A stretch of DNA of 64,000 bases from Sandaracinaceae bacterium. Lineage in GTDB: Bacteria > Myxococcota_A > Polyangia > Polyangiales > Sandaracinaceae. Under the pieces are notes generated by a model, which had not been told where the DNA came from, did no database searches, and saw nothing but the letters and a program-made list of their open reading frames with translations. A program made the position numbers and the translations under genes. Each line of letters opens with the position of its first letter. Within the stretch, counting starts at the first letter, position 1. This document shows positions 56,684 through 64,000 of this stretch, piece after piece. Location of the stretch: contig JAVJQK010000076.1 of the NCBI GenBank assembly GCA_040218145.1, forward strand, positions 186,001 through 250,000. Reading direction: 5' to 3'.

Positions 56684-57095
56684 TCCCCATCGCCGAGTCT
56701 GGATAGTGGCTCAGCGCCACGAGGGTCCCCTCCGGATCACGGGCATACAGCGTGAACTCGGATTCACGCTCGACCGGGTGTCCAGCCGCCTCGAGCCGGC
56801 CTCGCCAGTGTTCCCGGTCTCGAGACGCGATCTGGAGCGCCAGGCAGTGCAACCCGGGTGCGCTGTCGTGACGTGGCGCCCCACCCCGCACTTCCTCCAC
56901 GGCCAGGAACGCACGCTCTCCGTGGAGGGCCCCCATCGCGAGCCACACCGAGCGCAGGGTGCCGTCGTCCCGGAGCCAGCGGCGGAGCTCCTCCAGCCCC
57001 AGGACGTCACGGTAGAAGGCGAGGGCGGCCGGGACGTCGCGGACGCAGACGGCCACGTGGTGGACCGGACCGGGTCGCTTGGGTGGCGCAGGCAT
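56667..57095 (-). CDS. VOC/glyoxalase-fold protein
   Basis: This 142-aa protein has the vicinal-oxygen-chelate beta-alpha-beta-beta-beta layout: HHVAVCVRDVPAALAFYRDVLGLEE opening, a GLHCLALQI central strand and FTLYARDPEGTLVALSHY near the end. Metal ligands would be the early His, a central His and the late Glu. It may be a glyoxalase, dioxygenase or bleomycin-type binding protein. Its end overlaps the convergent DRE-TIM gene by 17 bases, and it diverges from the small RNA region. Confidence 0.85.
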   Translation of the reverse strand: MPAPPKRPGPVHHVAVCVRDVPAALAFYRDVLGLEELRRWLRDDGTLRSVWLAMGALHGERAFLAVEEVRGGAPRHDSAPGLHCLALQIASRDREHWRGRLEAAGHPVERESEFTLYARDPEGTLVALSHYPDSAMGISSSR

Positions 57096-57205
57096 GGGCG
57101 GGTCTCCTTTCGGATCTGCAAGCCCGCGCTTTCACGGTTGAGGGGAGAGCGGGGCGCAGCGCCTGGGATCCTCCCACGAAGGCGCGCCGGGTGGCAGCCA
57201 CGCGC

Positions 57206-57223
57206 TTGGCACGACGCTCGCTA
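57206..57223 (+). promoter_or_regulatory. sigma-54-like promoter of small RNA unit 1
   Basis: TTGGCACGACGCTCGCTA has the -24 TGGCACG and -12 TCGCT elements with GG and GC twelve bases apart, as the sigma-54 consensus TGGCACG-N4-TTGCT needs; only one position of the -12 box differs. The expected start is near 57232. Confidence 0.7.
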
Positions 57224-57231
57224 GGATGGTG

Positions 57232-57345
57232 GGCAGGCATGACACCAAGGCGGGCGATTGCCCCCCCGACCGCCCGCCCGAGTCATGTCGATCTTCCACG
57301 ACCCCGGCGCAACTCCCCCCCACGCGCCGGGGTCGTGTTCTTTTA
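57232..57345 (+). ncRNA. C-rich-loop small RNA, unit 1 (6C-like)
   Basis: This transcript of about 114 nt is predicted from structure. The 5' domain has an outer stem CATGAC/GTCATG (57238-57243 with 57282-57287) and an inner perfect 8-bp stem GGCGGGCG/CGCCCGCC (57249-57256 with 57271-57278) whose loop holds seven cytosines (57261-57267). A linker with TGTCGATCT follows. The 3' domain is a perfect 14-bp stem (57297-57310 with 57324-57337) whose 13-base loop has seven cytosines, followed by TTCTTTT as an intrinsic terminator. No open frame with a ribosome site lies within. The exposed C runs could pair with G-rich ribosome-binding sites. Similar to 6C RNA in layout; homology is not shown. Confidence 0.72.
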
Positions 57346-57370
57346 ATTCCGCCCGGAGCGCGCCGCGGCT

Positions 57371-57403
57371 CCCATTCTGAAACGAGCTGGTTTCAAGAAT
57401 GGG
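57371..57403. promoter_or_regulatory. long inverted repeat, candidate activator site
   Basis: CCCATTCTGAAAC and GTTTCAAGAATGGG pair over 13 positions with a one-base bulge and a GAGCTG loop. It ends about 54 bp upstream of the sigma-54-like promoter of unit 2, where an enhancer-binding protein often binds. It is not followed by a T tract, so it does not look like a terminator. Confidence 0.45.
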
Positions 57404-57456
57404 GGAGATGACAGGCGTCATGTGCCCTTTCCTCGTGAAATGACTGGGGCCGACCG

Positions 57457-57474
57457 TTGGCACGCCCATCGCTA
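57457..57474 (+). promoter_or_regulatory. sigma-54-like promoter of small RNA unit 2
   Basis: TTGGCACGCCCATCGCTA has the same -24 TGGCACG and -12 TCGCT as unit 1, again with GG and GC twelve bases apart. The spacer bases differ between the two, while the boxes are the same, which supports selection on the promoter. The expected start is near 57483. Confidence 0.7.
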
Positions 57475-57482
57475 AGTAGAAG

Positions 57483-57599
57483 AGTGACATGGCGATAAGG
57501 CCGGCGGCGTAGCCCCCCCTTTGCCGCTCGCCCGCCATGTCGATCTCTGGCGGCCTCGGTGCACTCCCCCCCCAACGCACCGAGGCCGCCTTCTTTTTT
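57483..57599 (+). ncRNA. C-rich-loop small RNA, unit 2 (6C-like)
   Basis: This transcript of about 117 nt has the plan of unit 1. The outer 5' stem is GACATGGCG/CGCCATGTC (57486-57494 with 57533-57541, nine perfect pairs). An inner stem GCGGC/GCCGC (57504-57508 with 57523-57527) displays seven cytosines (57513-57519). The linker again reads ATGTCGATCT. The 3' hairpin is a perfect 14-bp stem (57549-57562 with 57577-57590) whose loop starts ACT and has eight cytosines, followed by TTCTTTTTT. The stem sequences differ from unit 1 while pairing, loops, linker and promoter are kept, which is evidence for conserved RNA structure. Target and protein partner are unknown. Confidence 0.75.
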
Positions 57600-57694
57600 A
57601 TGCGGTGCGCCTCCCGCGGCATCGATCCGACGACCTGCCTCGTTCGTTTGACGGAGCGCGGGGAGAGGTCGAGACTCGGAGCCCGCGAGGTGCC

Positions 57695-58816
57695 GTGCGC
57701 TGTCGAACCGCTCTGATGTCGTCGGTGATGCTCTGGCTCGCAGCCGGCCCTGGCTGTGGGTCCGAGGCTGCGCGAGAAGCGCCGCCTCCGCCGCCTCCCG
57801 TGCGTCTGGACCCGGTGCTGGACACGGAGCGAGTGCCCCACGCCATGGGCACGGCGGAGCTTCTCCCTCTGCGCCGCGCGACGCTCTCGGTCGAGGCCCC
57901 GGGGCGGGTCGTCGCGCTCGACATGGAGCGAGGCCAGACGGTGGAGGCGGGGCAGGTGCTCCTCCGGCTCGATGTGGGCAGGACGACGGTCGCCGCCTCG
58001 GCCGCCTCGGCCAACGTCACCCAGGCGGAGGCCGCGCTCGCGCAGGCGGAGCGGGAGCGGTCCCTCGCCGAGCGGCTGGTCCAGAGCGGCAGCGCGTCGG
58101 CGCGGTCGCTCGATCAGGCGCAGGACGCCCGCGCCCTCGCGGAGGCGGCGCTCGAGTCGGCGCGCGCCCAGGTGCGCCTCTCCCGGCGCGGACTGACCGA
58201 GGCGGTGCTCCGCGCACCCTTCGGCGGCACCGTCGTGGAGCGCCGCGTCGAGATGGGCGAGTACGTCATGCCGGGGAGCCCGGTGGCGGAGCTGATGGAC
58301 GCGTCGCTCCTGCGGGCGGAGGTGCTGCTCGACCCGCGCGAGGCGCTCGACGTGACGCCGGGCGCGACCGTCCGGGCCCACGTGTTCGCGCGCCCGGGCG
58401 AGGTCTTCGAGGGTGAGGTCCTGCGCGTGGGCGAGGCCGTCGATCGGCGCACGCGACGCCTCCCGGTCGAGGTCGAGATCCGCGATCCGGAGGGGAGGCT
58501 CCGCCCGGGCCTCGTCGCGCGCTTCGAAGTGCAGACGGGCGCGCCGCGCACCGTCGTGACGGTCGACGCGGACGCCGCCTTCGAGCGCTTCGAGGTCGTG
58601 CAGGTCTACGTGGTGGACGACGACGGCGTCGCGCATCGGCGCGCGGTCGTGCTCGGCGCGATCGAGGGGACGCGCGCCGAGGTCGTCGAGGGCCTGAGCG
58701 CGGGCGACCGCGTGGTCGTCGAGGGACAAGACCGCGTGCTCGACGGAGAGCCGGTGACGGTGGTCGAGGCGGAGCAGGCGCCGAGCGAGCCGCGGGCGGA
58801 GACCCGTGTCGACTGA
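57695..58816 (+). CDS. RND efflux periplasmic adaptor (membrane fusion protein)
   Basis: This 373-aa protein has a hydrophobic signal segment (MSSVMLWLAAGPG, then a Cys), a Pro stretch and the MFP layout: a barrel-sandwich lipoyl half (VEAPGRVVALDMERGQTVEAGQVLLRLD), a coiled-coil hairpin (about 120-190), and beta-barrel domains (LRAPFGGTVVERRVEMGEYV). It links the RND pump to the outer membrane. GTG at 57695 follows GAGG; ATG at 57716 is possible. The pump gene overlaps its end by 11 bases. No outer-membrane factor gene is in the window. Confidence 0.88.
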   Translation: MRCRTALMSSVMLWLAAGPGCGSEAAREAPPPPPPVRLDPVLDTERVPHAMGTAELLPLRRATLSVEAPGRVVALDMERGQTVEAGQVLLRLDVGRTTVAASAASANVTQAEAALAQAERERSLAERLVQSGSASARSLDQAQDARALAEAALESARAQVRLSRRGLTEAVLRAPFGGTVVERRVEMGEYVMPGSPVAELMDASLLRAEVLLDPREALDVTPGATVRAHVFARPGEVFEGEVLRVGEAVDRRTRRLPVEVEIRDPEGRLRPGLVARFEVQTGAPRTVVTVDADAAFERFEVVQVYVVDDDGVAHRRAVVLGAIEGTRAEVVEGLSAGDRVVVEGQDRVLDGEPVTVVEAEQAPSEPRAETRVD

Positions 58817-61800
58817 GCCCCCGCCTCCGGAGGGTGACGAGGAGCCGCCCTCCATCGCGCGCTTCAGCGTGCGGCAGCCCGTGCTCGTGAACCTCGTCGC
58901 CATCGCGATGATGGCCACCGGGCTGCTGGTCCTCTCGCAGATGACCCGCGAGGTCTATCCGATCGTCCCGATCGGCGCCGCGAGCGTGGTGACGCTCATG
59001 CCGGGCGCGTCGGCCGAGGAGATCGAGCAGCTCGTCACGGCGCCGATCGAAGACGAGCTGAGCAACATCGAGGACGTCGACATCATGTCGAGCACCTCGA
59101 GCGACGGCATGAGCTTCATCTGGGTGGAGCTCGAGCCGACGGTCGAGGACGTGGGTCGCAAGGTGCTCGAGATCACCAACGAGGTGAACCGAGCCGCAGC
59201 CGCCCTCCCGGCCGGGGCCGAGTCGCCGGTCGTCCGGGAGGCGGCGGTGCGCCCGCCGATGATGGCGGTGACGGTGCGCGGTGACGTGCCCGAGCGCGTC
59301 CTGCGCGCGGTGGCCCGCGAGCTCGAGGAGCGCATGGAGCGCACCCCTGGCGTGGGCGAGGCGAGGCCGACCGGGATCCGCGAGCGCGAGATCCACGTGG
59401 ACGTCGACCCCGACCGGCTCTCGGCGTTCGACCTGCCGCTCTCGAGCGTGGCGAGCGCGCTGTCGATGCGCGGCGCGAACGTGCCCGCCGGGCAGATGGA
59501 GACCGGGCGGCGGAGCCGCATCGTGCGCGGGATGGCGCAGGCGGCGACGGCCGATCAGATCGGCGAGGTCGTGGTCCGGCCGCACCCCGACGGCGGCGCG
59601 GTGCGGGTGCGGGACGTGGCCGACGTCGAGGAGGGCTTCGAGCGCGCGCGCACGATGTCGCGCGTCGACGGCGAGCCGGCCATCGTCTTCGTGATCCAGA
59701 AGGAGGACGGCGCCGACGCCCTGCGGGTGGCGGCCGACGTGCGCGCGCTGCTCGACGAGACCCGCGCGACCCTCCCGCCGGGCGTGCAGATCAGCGTCTT
59801 CGGCGACACCTCGCACTACGTCCGCGCGAACCTGACGACCCTCTACGCGAACGCCGCGATGGGCCTCGCGCTCGTGCTCGCGATCCTCTGGATGTTCGTG
59901 GGCTTCCGGAACGGGCTGATGGCCGCGCTCGGCATCCCGGTGGCGATCGCGGGCGGCGTGGTGGTGATGCACCTGCTCGGCATCACGATCAACATGTTGT
60001 CGCTGCTCGCCCTGATCCTCTCGCTCGGGATCATCGTCGACGACGCGATCATCATCATCGAGAACGTCTTCCGTCACATCGAGGAGGGCATGCCGCGAAA
60101 GCGCGCCGCGGTGGTCGGCACGATGGAGGTGTTCTGGCCCGTGGTCGCGTCGACGGCGACGACCTGCTCGGCGTTCCTGCCGCTGCTCCTGATGAGCGGG
60201 GTGCTCGGGGAGTTCTTCGCGATCATCCCGAAAGTGATCGTCGCCGCGCTCCTCGCGTCCTTGGTCGAGGCGTTCTTCATCCTGCCGAGCCACATGGCCG
60301 ACTTCGGCGCGACCGAGGCGAAGAAGAAGAGCACCCAGGAGGGCTGGACCGGGAAGCTCGCGGCGGCGCTCGAGCGGCGCTTCACCGCGATCCTGCGCAT
60401 GGCCCTTCGCCGCCGGCTGCTCGTGGTCTTCGGCACCTACCTCGTGTGCATCGGGCTCATCGGGGCGGCGGTGGCGCTCAAGAGCGTGACGCTGTTCAGC
60501 GAGGGCGACGTCGAGGCGTTCGACGTGCGGGTCCGCATGCCCACCGACGCGGCGCCCGAGGAGACCGACCGGGTCCTCGCCGAGGTGGAGCGACGGATCC
60601 TCGAGCTCGGCGACCAGGACGTCGACGCGGTGATCAGCACGCGCGGCTACTCGCGCACCCGGACCTTCAACGTGACCGGCGACCACGTCGGCGCGGTGAG
60701 CGTCTACATGGTCCCGCGACACGAGCGCAGCAGCCAGGAGGCGGGCACCCAGCTCATGGAGCAGGTCGCGCACCGCTTCGACGACGTCGTCGGCCCGTCG
60801 AACCTCGAGGTCGTGAAGCTCGAGGACGGCCCCCCGACCGGCGCCCCCGTCGCGGTGCGCATCATGGGTGAAGACCTCGATCACCTGGCCGAGATCAGCG
60901 AGCGCGTGCAAGCGGAGCTGCGTCAGGTGCGCGGCGTGCGGGACGTGGGGGACGACCACCAGCTCGGCAAGGGCGAGCTGCGCGTGACGGTCGACGAGTC
61001 CCGCGCGGCGCTGCACGGGCTGACCACCGCCGCGGTGACCACCTGGCTCGGCACCGCGTTCGGCGCGGCCCCCGTGGCGACGACCCGGGAGGGCGAGGAG
61101 GAGGTCGACGTCGTGGTGCGGGTGCGAGAAGAAGCGCGGAGCGACCCCGATCGGCTCGGCCAGCTCACGCTGGTCACGCCGAGCGGCGGCACCGTCGCGC
61201 TCCGCGAGATCGCGCAGATCGAGGTGGACCGGGGCCTGTCCGCGATCGAGCGCCGCGACCGCCGCCGCACCATCACCGTCACCGCGGAGCTGGTGGAGGG
61301 CTCCGGAGTCCAGAGCGCCGACGCGAACGCGGCGCTCGCCAGGCGCATCGCCCCGCTCATGGCCGCCAACCCGGAGGTCCGCTTCGAGCTCGGCGGCGAG
61401 TACGAGGAGACCCAGGAGTCGCTCGACTCGCTCTTCCTCGCCTTCCTCGTCGCGGCGCTGCTGATCTACACCATCCTCGCCACGCAGTTCCGCTCGTTCC
61501 TCCAGCCGCTCGTGGTCATGACGGCCATCCCGCTGTCGCTCATCGGCGTGAGCATCGGCTTCCTGGTCAGCGGCGAGGCGGTCGGCCTGATCGGTCTGAT
61601 CGGCGTCGTCGGCCTGGCCGGCATCGTGGTCAACGACTCCCTCGTGCTCGTCGACTTCATCAACAAGCGGCGTGAGGCGGGCGCGGCGCTGGACGACGCC
61701 ATCGTGGACGCGGCGCGCCTCCGGCTCCGACCCATCTTCCTGACGAGCGTGACCACCATCGCCGGCCTCTTCCCGCTCGCGCTCGGCATCGGCGGCCGCA

Positions 61801-61997
61801 GCGAGCTGCTCGCCCCCATGGCCACCGCGATCAGCTGGGGCCTGACCTTCTCGACCGTCCTGATCCTCGTGATCGTCCCTTGCCTCTATCGAAGCGTGGA
61901 CGGACTGGGCGGTGGCTTGTCGCGACTCTTCGGTCCGCTTTTCCGCGTGGCGACTGGCGAGCGTGATTCTGCGCCGGACCCTTCGCCCGCCGAGTAG
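58806..61997 (+). CDS. RND efflux transporter (AcrB/HAE-1-like)
   Basis: This 1063-aa protein has the RND plan of twelve transmembrane helices and two large periplasmic loops. Conserved regions are FSVRQPVLVNLVAIAMM at the start, PGASAEEIEQLVTAPIE in the first porter domain and proton-relay Asp residues in SLGIIVDDAIIIIENVFRH (an AcrB-like DD pair). The second half has GLIGVVGLAGIVVNDSLVLVDFIN. It exports hydrophobic compounds using the proton gradient, with the adaptor encoded upstream. GTG at 58806 overlaps the adaptor stop. The substrate is unknown. Confidence 0.93.
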   Translation: MSTEPPPPEGDEEPPSIARFSVRQPVLVNLVAIAMMATGLLVLSQMTREVYPIVPIGAASVVTLMPGASAEEIEQLVTAPIEDELSNIEDVDIMSSTSSDGMSFIWVELEPTVEDVGRKVLEITNEVNRAAAALPAGAESPVVREAAVRPPMMAVTVRGDVPERVLRAVARELEERMERTPGVGEARPTGIREREIHVDVDPDRLSAFDLPLSSVASALSMRGANVPAGQMETGRRSRIVRGMAQAATADQIGEVVVRPHPDGGAVRVRDVADVEEGFERARTMSRVDGEPAIVFVIQKEDGADALRVAADVRALLDETRATLPPGVQISVFGDTSHYVRANLTTLYANAAMGLALVLAILWMFVGFRNGLMAALGIPVAIAGGVVVMHLLGITINMLSLLALILSLGIIVDDAIIIIENVFRHIEEGMPRKRAAVVGTMEVFWPVVASTATTCSAFLPLLLMSGVLGEFFAIIPKVIVAALLASLVEAFFILPSHMADFGATEAKKKSTQEGWTGKLAAALERRFTAILRMALRRRLLVVFGTYLVCIGLIGAAVALKSVTLFSEGDVEAFDVRVRMPTDAAPEETDRVLAEVERRILELGDQDVDAVISTRGYSRTRTFNVTGDHVGAVSVYMVPRHERSSQEAGTQLMEQVAHRFDDVVGPSNLEVVKLEDGPPTGAPVAVRIMGEDLDHLAEISERVQAELRQVRGVRDVGDDHQLGKGELRVTVDESRAALHGLTTAAVTTWLGTAFGAAPVATTREGEEEVDVVVRVREEARSDPDRLGQLTLVTPSGGTVALREIAQIEVDRGLSAIERRDRRRTITVTAELVEGSGVQSADANAALARRIAPLMAANPEVRFELGGEYEETQESLDSLFLAFLVAALLIYTILATQFRSFLQPLVVMTAIPLSLIGVSIGFLVSGEAVGLIGLIGVVGLAGIVVNDSLVLVDFINKRREAGAALDDAIVDAARLRLRPIFLTSVTTIAGLFPLALGIGGRSELLAPMATAISWGLTFSTVLILVIVPCLYRSVDGLGGGLSRLFGPLFRVATGERDSAPDPSPAE

Positions 61998-62186
61998 CCA
62001 CTGGTCACCGTCCCGTGCGCGTGTAGGGGGACTCCCGGATATCCGGTGACGCAAGAACATGCGACACCACGGGCGGTCGGCGCGCGTTCCCGGGCGGTCG
62101 CGCAGCACCCGCGCCCAAACCGCCTACCTGGGGGGGCGGGGGCGCGCGTCGGCATCTCCAACAAGAGACACCCAATCAGCAACACA

Positions 62187-62278
62187 GGGACGGTGTTTAC
62201 TTGTTGACTTCTTCGCAAGCTCGCCATCGCGCGATGACAAGTTTTGCTGTCAACAAGTCAACAAGTAAACACCGTCCC
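62187..62278. repeat. REP/MITE-like inverted repeat element
   Basis: The space 61998-62320 has no gene. It holds a perfect 23-bp inverted repeat (62187-62209 with 62256-62278; ends in GGGACGGTG and CACCGTCCC) around a 46-base centre that has a CATCGCGCGATG palindrome. Its AT-richer arms contrast with the surrounding GC. Similar ends with a GGACGGTGTTTAC core occur in REP elements moved by tyrosine (IS200-like) transposases. No transposase is nearby. In RNA it would form one long hairpin that would also end transcripts from both flanking genes. Confidence 0.7.
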
Positions 62279-62320
62279 CGACCCCGACGCGGGCCGGTCG
62301 GTGTCCCCACCTGGCGATGG

Positions 62321-63172
62321 TCAGGGGGGCTGGCGGGGGGAGAAGACCAGCCAGGCGCCGGCGAGGACGATGAGGGCGCCTCCGCCCAGGGCCCAGGCGT
62401 CGGGCCACGCGGCAAAGAAGAGGATGTCTCCGACGACGGCGAAGAGGGGGCCCGCGTAGCTGGCCGCGGCGACGGTGGAGGCCTTGTCGAGCTGGTAGGC
62501 GCGGGTCATCGCGAGCTGGGCGAGGGTGGTGGAGACGCCGACGCCGACGAGGGTCCACCACAGGTGAGCGGGCGGCAGCGGGAGCAGGGTCCGCTCGGTG
62601 GCCACGAAGGCGGCGACGGCCGCGACGCACAGGAAGAGCTGGAACCAGAAGACGAGCGCGAAGGGGTTGTCGGTCTTGCCGAGCGCGCGGACGGCGACGT
62701 GGGCGCCGGCGGAGCTCACCGCGGCGAAGAGCGCGAGCAGGCCGTAGATCGAGCCGCTCGAGAGGTCCGGCGAGAGCAGCAGCGCGGAGCCGGCGAGGCC
62801 CAGGCCGAGCACGACCCAGACGCTCTTGTCGCTCTTCTCACTGACCCCGAGCGCGAGCGGCGCGAGCACGGCGATCAGGATGGGCTGCAGCTTCGAGACG
62901 AGCGAGAGCTGCGCCATGGTCAGGCCCTTCGCGGCGGTGAAGAAGCCGAAGACGGCGCCGAAGCCGAGGACGCAGCGGACGAGCAGGGTGCGCCGGGACT
63001 TCACCGCGATGCCGGCCCGCCGGGCGAGCACGAAGGACAGCGGCAGGGCGGTCACGCTCCGCCAGCACACGACCTCGAGCGCGCTCAGCTCCTCACGCGC
63101 CACCTTCACCAGCCCGAGCATGACGGTGAAGAGCAGCCCCGCGAGGATCATGAACAGCGGTCCGCGGCGCAC
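62321..63172 (-). CDS. EamA/DMT family transporter
   Basis: This 283-aa protein has ten hydrophobic helices in two EamA halves. The first opens FMILAGLLFTVMLGLVKVAREELSALEVVCWR and the second LFAAVSSAGAHVAVRALGK. It is a probable small-metabolite exporter such as of amino acids or purines. There is no regulator or biosynthetic neighbour, so the substrate is not fixed. It lies 43 bp after the receiver gene on the same strand. Confidence 0.85.
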   Translation of the reverse strand: MRRGPLFMILAGLLFTVMLGLVKVAREELSALEVVCWRSVTALPLSFVLARRAGIAVKSRRTLLVRCVLGFGAVFGFFTAAKGLTMAQLSLVSKLQPILIAVLAPLALGVSEKSDKSVWVVLGLGLAGSALLLSPDLSSGSIYGLLALFAAVSSAGAHVAVRALGKTDNPFALVFWFQLFLCVAAVAAFVATERTLLPLPPAHLWWTLVGVGVSTTLAQLAMTRAYQLDKASTVAAASYAGPLFAVVGDILFFAAWPDAWALGGGALIVLAGAWLVFSPRQPP

Positions 63173-63214
63173 GGGCGCACCATGAGGGCGCGGCGCTGGC
63201 CCGTCGAGCGGCCG

Positions 63215-63604
63215 TCAGCGCGCGGCGCGTCGGCGGTGTCGGGCGATCACCGCGCGCAGGCCCTCGATCAGCTCCCCCATGTCGACCGGCTTGCGCAGCC
63301 ATCCGTCGACGCCCGCGACCAGGCCCTCGCCGAGCGGGGGATCGTCGAGCCCGGTGAGGATCACGAAGGGCAGCTCCGCCGTGCGCGGGTCGGCGCGCAG
63401 GGCGCGGCAGAGCGAGATACCGTCGAGCTCGGGCATGGTCACGTCGGCCAGCACGGCGTCGGGAGGCGAGGCGAGCGCCGCGTCGAGGGCGGCCTGGCCG
63501 TGCTCCACCACGACCGCGTGGAAGCCCTCGGACTCGAGGATCAGGCGCAGGGCCTCCGCCTGGGTGGGGCTGTCCTCCGCGATCAGGATCGTGTCACTCG
63601 CCAT
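63215..63604 (-). CDS. stand-alone receiver-domain response regulator
   Basis: This 129-aa protein is a receiver domain only (CheY-like): acid pocket ILIAEDSPTQ, phosphoacceptor Asp54 in AVLADVTMP, Thr in VILTGL and Lys in WLRKPVD. It has no output domain, so it acts by protein contact. The end of the anti-sigma-like gene overlaps its start by 11 bases, so the two are cotranscribed. It may link a histidine kinase to that sigma/anti-sigma pair; the kinase is not in the window. Confidence 0.9.
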   Translation of the reverse strand: MASDTILIAEDSPTQAEALRLILESEGFHAVVVEHGQAALDAALASPPDAVLADVTMPELDGISLCRALRADPRTAELPFVILTGLDDPPLGEGLVAGVDGWLRKPVDMGELIEGLRAVIARHRRRAAR

Positions 63605-63980
63605 GTTCAGCCGTCGTCTCTAGCACCACCGCGGTCTGGAGCGCATACACCGCGGCTCCGAGGATGAGCAGGACCGCGACGGCGGCGACGAGCGGCATCA
63701 TCCAGCCGGGCCCCGCGCGCCGCGAGAACTGGTCGCGGTAGTAGCGCCCGCGGCTGCGACGCCGGATCCGATCCTGGATCTTCGGCAGGAGGTTCGGGAC
63801 CTCGATCGACTCGGGCTCGCCCATCTTCGAGACGAGCGCGAAGGTGTCGACGAACTCCTCGTACTCGAGACGCAGCTCTTCGTCGGCGGCGAGCGCCGCG
63901 TCGAAGGCCTCCTGCTGCGCCTCGTCCAGGTCCCCCTCGAACGCCTCGCTGAAGAGGTCGCGTGCCTCGTCCGCCGTCAT
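63594..63980 (-). CDS. anti-sigma-factor-like single-pass membrane protein
   Basis: This 128-aa protein has an acidic helical N-terminal domain (residues 1-55, FSEAFEGDLDEAQQEAFDAALAADEEL) as in anti-sigma factors, but it lacks the His-x3-Cys-x2-Cys zinc motif of the ZAS group. A linker (RIRRRSRGRYYRDQF) and one transmembrane helix (about 93-115, WMMPLVAAVAVLLILGAAVYAL) follow, with a short outside tail. An ECF sigma gene would be expected just upstream, beyond the window edge. The call is from layout. Confidence 0.6.
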   Translation of the reverse strand: MTADEARDLFSEAFEGDLDEAQQEAFDAALAADEELRLEYEEFVDTFALVSKMGEPESIEVPNLLPKIQDRIRRRSRGRYYRDQFSRRAGPGWMMPLVAAVAVLLILGAAVYALQTAVVLETTAEHGE

Positions 63981-64000
63981 GCTTTCTTCTTGGTGGGTTC

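Noticed and set aside
57297-57345. Simple read-through terminators of flanking genes instead of small RNAs
   Set aside because: The upstream genes run in the opposite direction or end elsewhere, and both units also share promoters, a 5' hairpin, a linker and C loops.
58266-62108. Long minus-strand open frame opposite the RND pump
   Set aside because: It is antisense to an intact, motif-rich transporter gene, and its product is His/Arg/Asp-rich without domains.

Overview
The window is very GC-rich, densely coding DNA that reads as a chromosome segment of a myxobacterium (Myxococcota, probably Polyangia and perhaps Sandaracinaceae). The taxonomic evidence is a protein with a MYXO-CTERM-type sorting tail, several MopE-type CN-x-x-DDDCDG motifs, a DUF2378 protein of the kind seen in myxobacteria, many lipoproteins with Asp/Ala/Gly-rich linkers, a PEGA-like Ser/Thr kinase, kelch and FG-GAP surface proteins, and sigma-54 promoters. 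No tRNA, rRNA, CRISPR array, phage or plasmid genes were seen. The genus is inferred, not shown.

Layout. 1-2026: N-terminal part of a bacteriophytochrome kinase, cut by the window edge. 2079-5188: a surface M23/FG-GAP/MYXO-CTERM protein and a lipoprotein. 5327-8527: small proteins, a glutathione transferase, DUF4202 and a TVP38-like membrane protein. 8544-12589: Ser/Thr kinase diverging from plsX, then a lipoprotein, a GFA-domain protein and a DUF2378 protein in near-overlapping order. 12594-15430: response regulator and histidine kinase, the kinase carrying an embedded AgmX/PglI-like domain. 15582-18810: AraC-type regulator, MATE exporter, tandem FKBP lipoprotein. 18916-23282: an unusual block with an operon of predicted nitrilase, winged-helix protein and orotate-PRTase-like protein, followed by a mirrored array of about 21-bp repeats and one further gene.

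23454-27525 holds a hydrolase and a Cpx-like, histidine-rich signalling cluster. 27559-32330 holds a DUF2723 glycosyltransferase-like protein, two surface lipoproteins and a bacterial cereblon-like CULT-domain protein. 32395-37445 holds an SDR, a tandem di-heme oxidoreductase and small proteins. 37551-41721 holds clpB, a TPR protein, a secreted protein and rpsU. 41813-46187 holds a decayed ORF, a kelch lipoprotein, a second AraC-type regulator and a three-repeat lipoprotein. 46210-48905 is glgA-glgC. 49668-52367 is an NAD-salvage operon (pncB, nrtR-like regulator, acyltransferase-like gene) with a palindrome over the pncB start. 53240-56683 holds MaoC, thiolase and DRE-TIM enzymes. 57695-61997 is an RND efflux pair. 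62321-63980 holds a DMT transporter, a stand-alone receiver and an anti-sigma-like protein.

The most striking non-coding signal lies at 57206-57600. Two tandem units each have a sigma-54-like -24/-12 promoter, a 5' hairpin displaying seven cytosines, a shared linker, and a 14-bp terminator hairpin displaying seven or eight cytosines. They look like a pair of paralogous C-rich-loop small RNAs, similar in architecture to the 6C RNAs of Actinobacteria. The nitrilase/wHTH/PRTase operon with its mirrored repeat array is the second candidate for something undescribed. Functions are from reading the sequence only; no searches were run.
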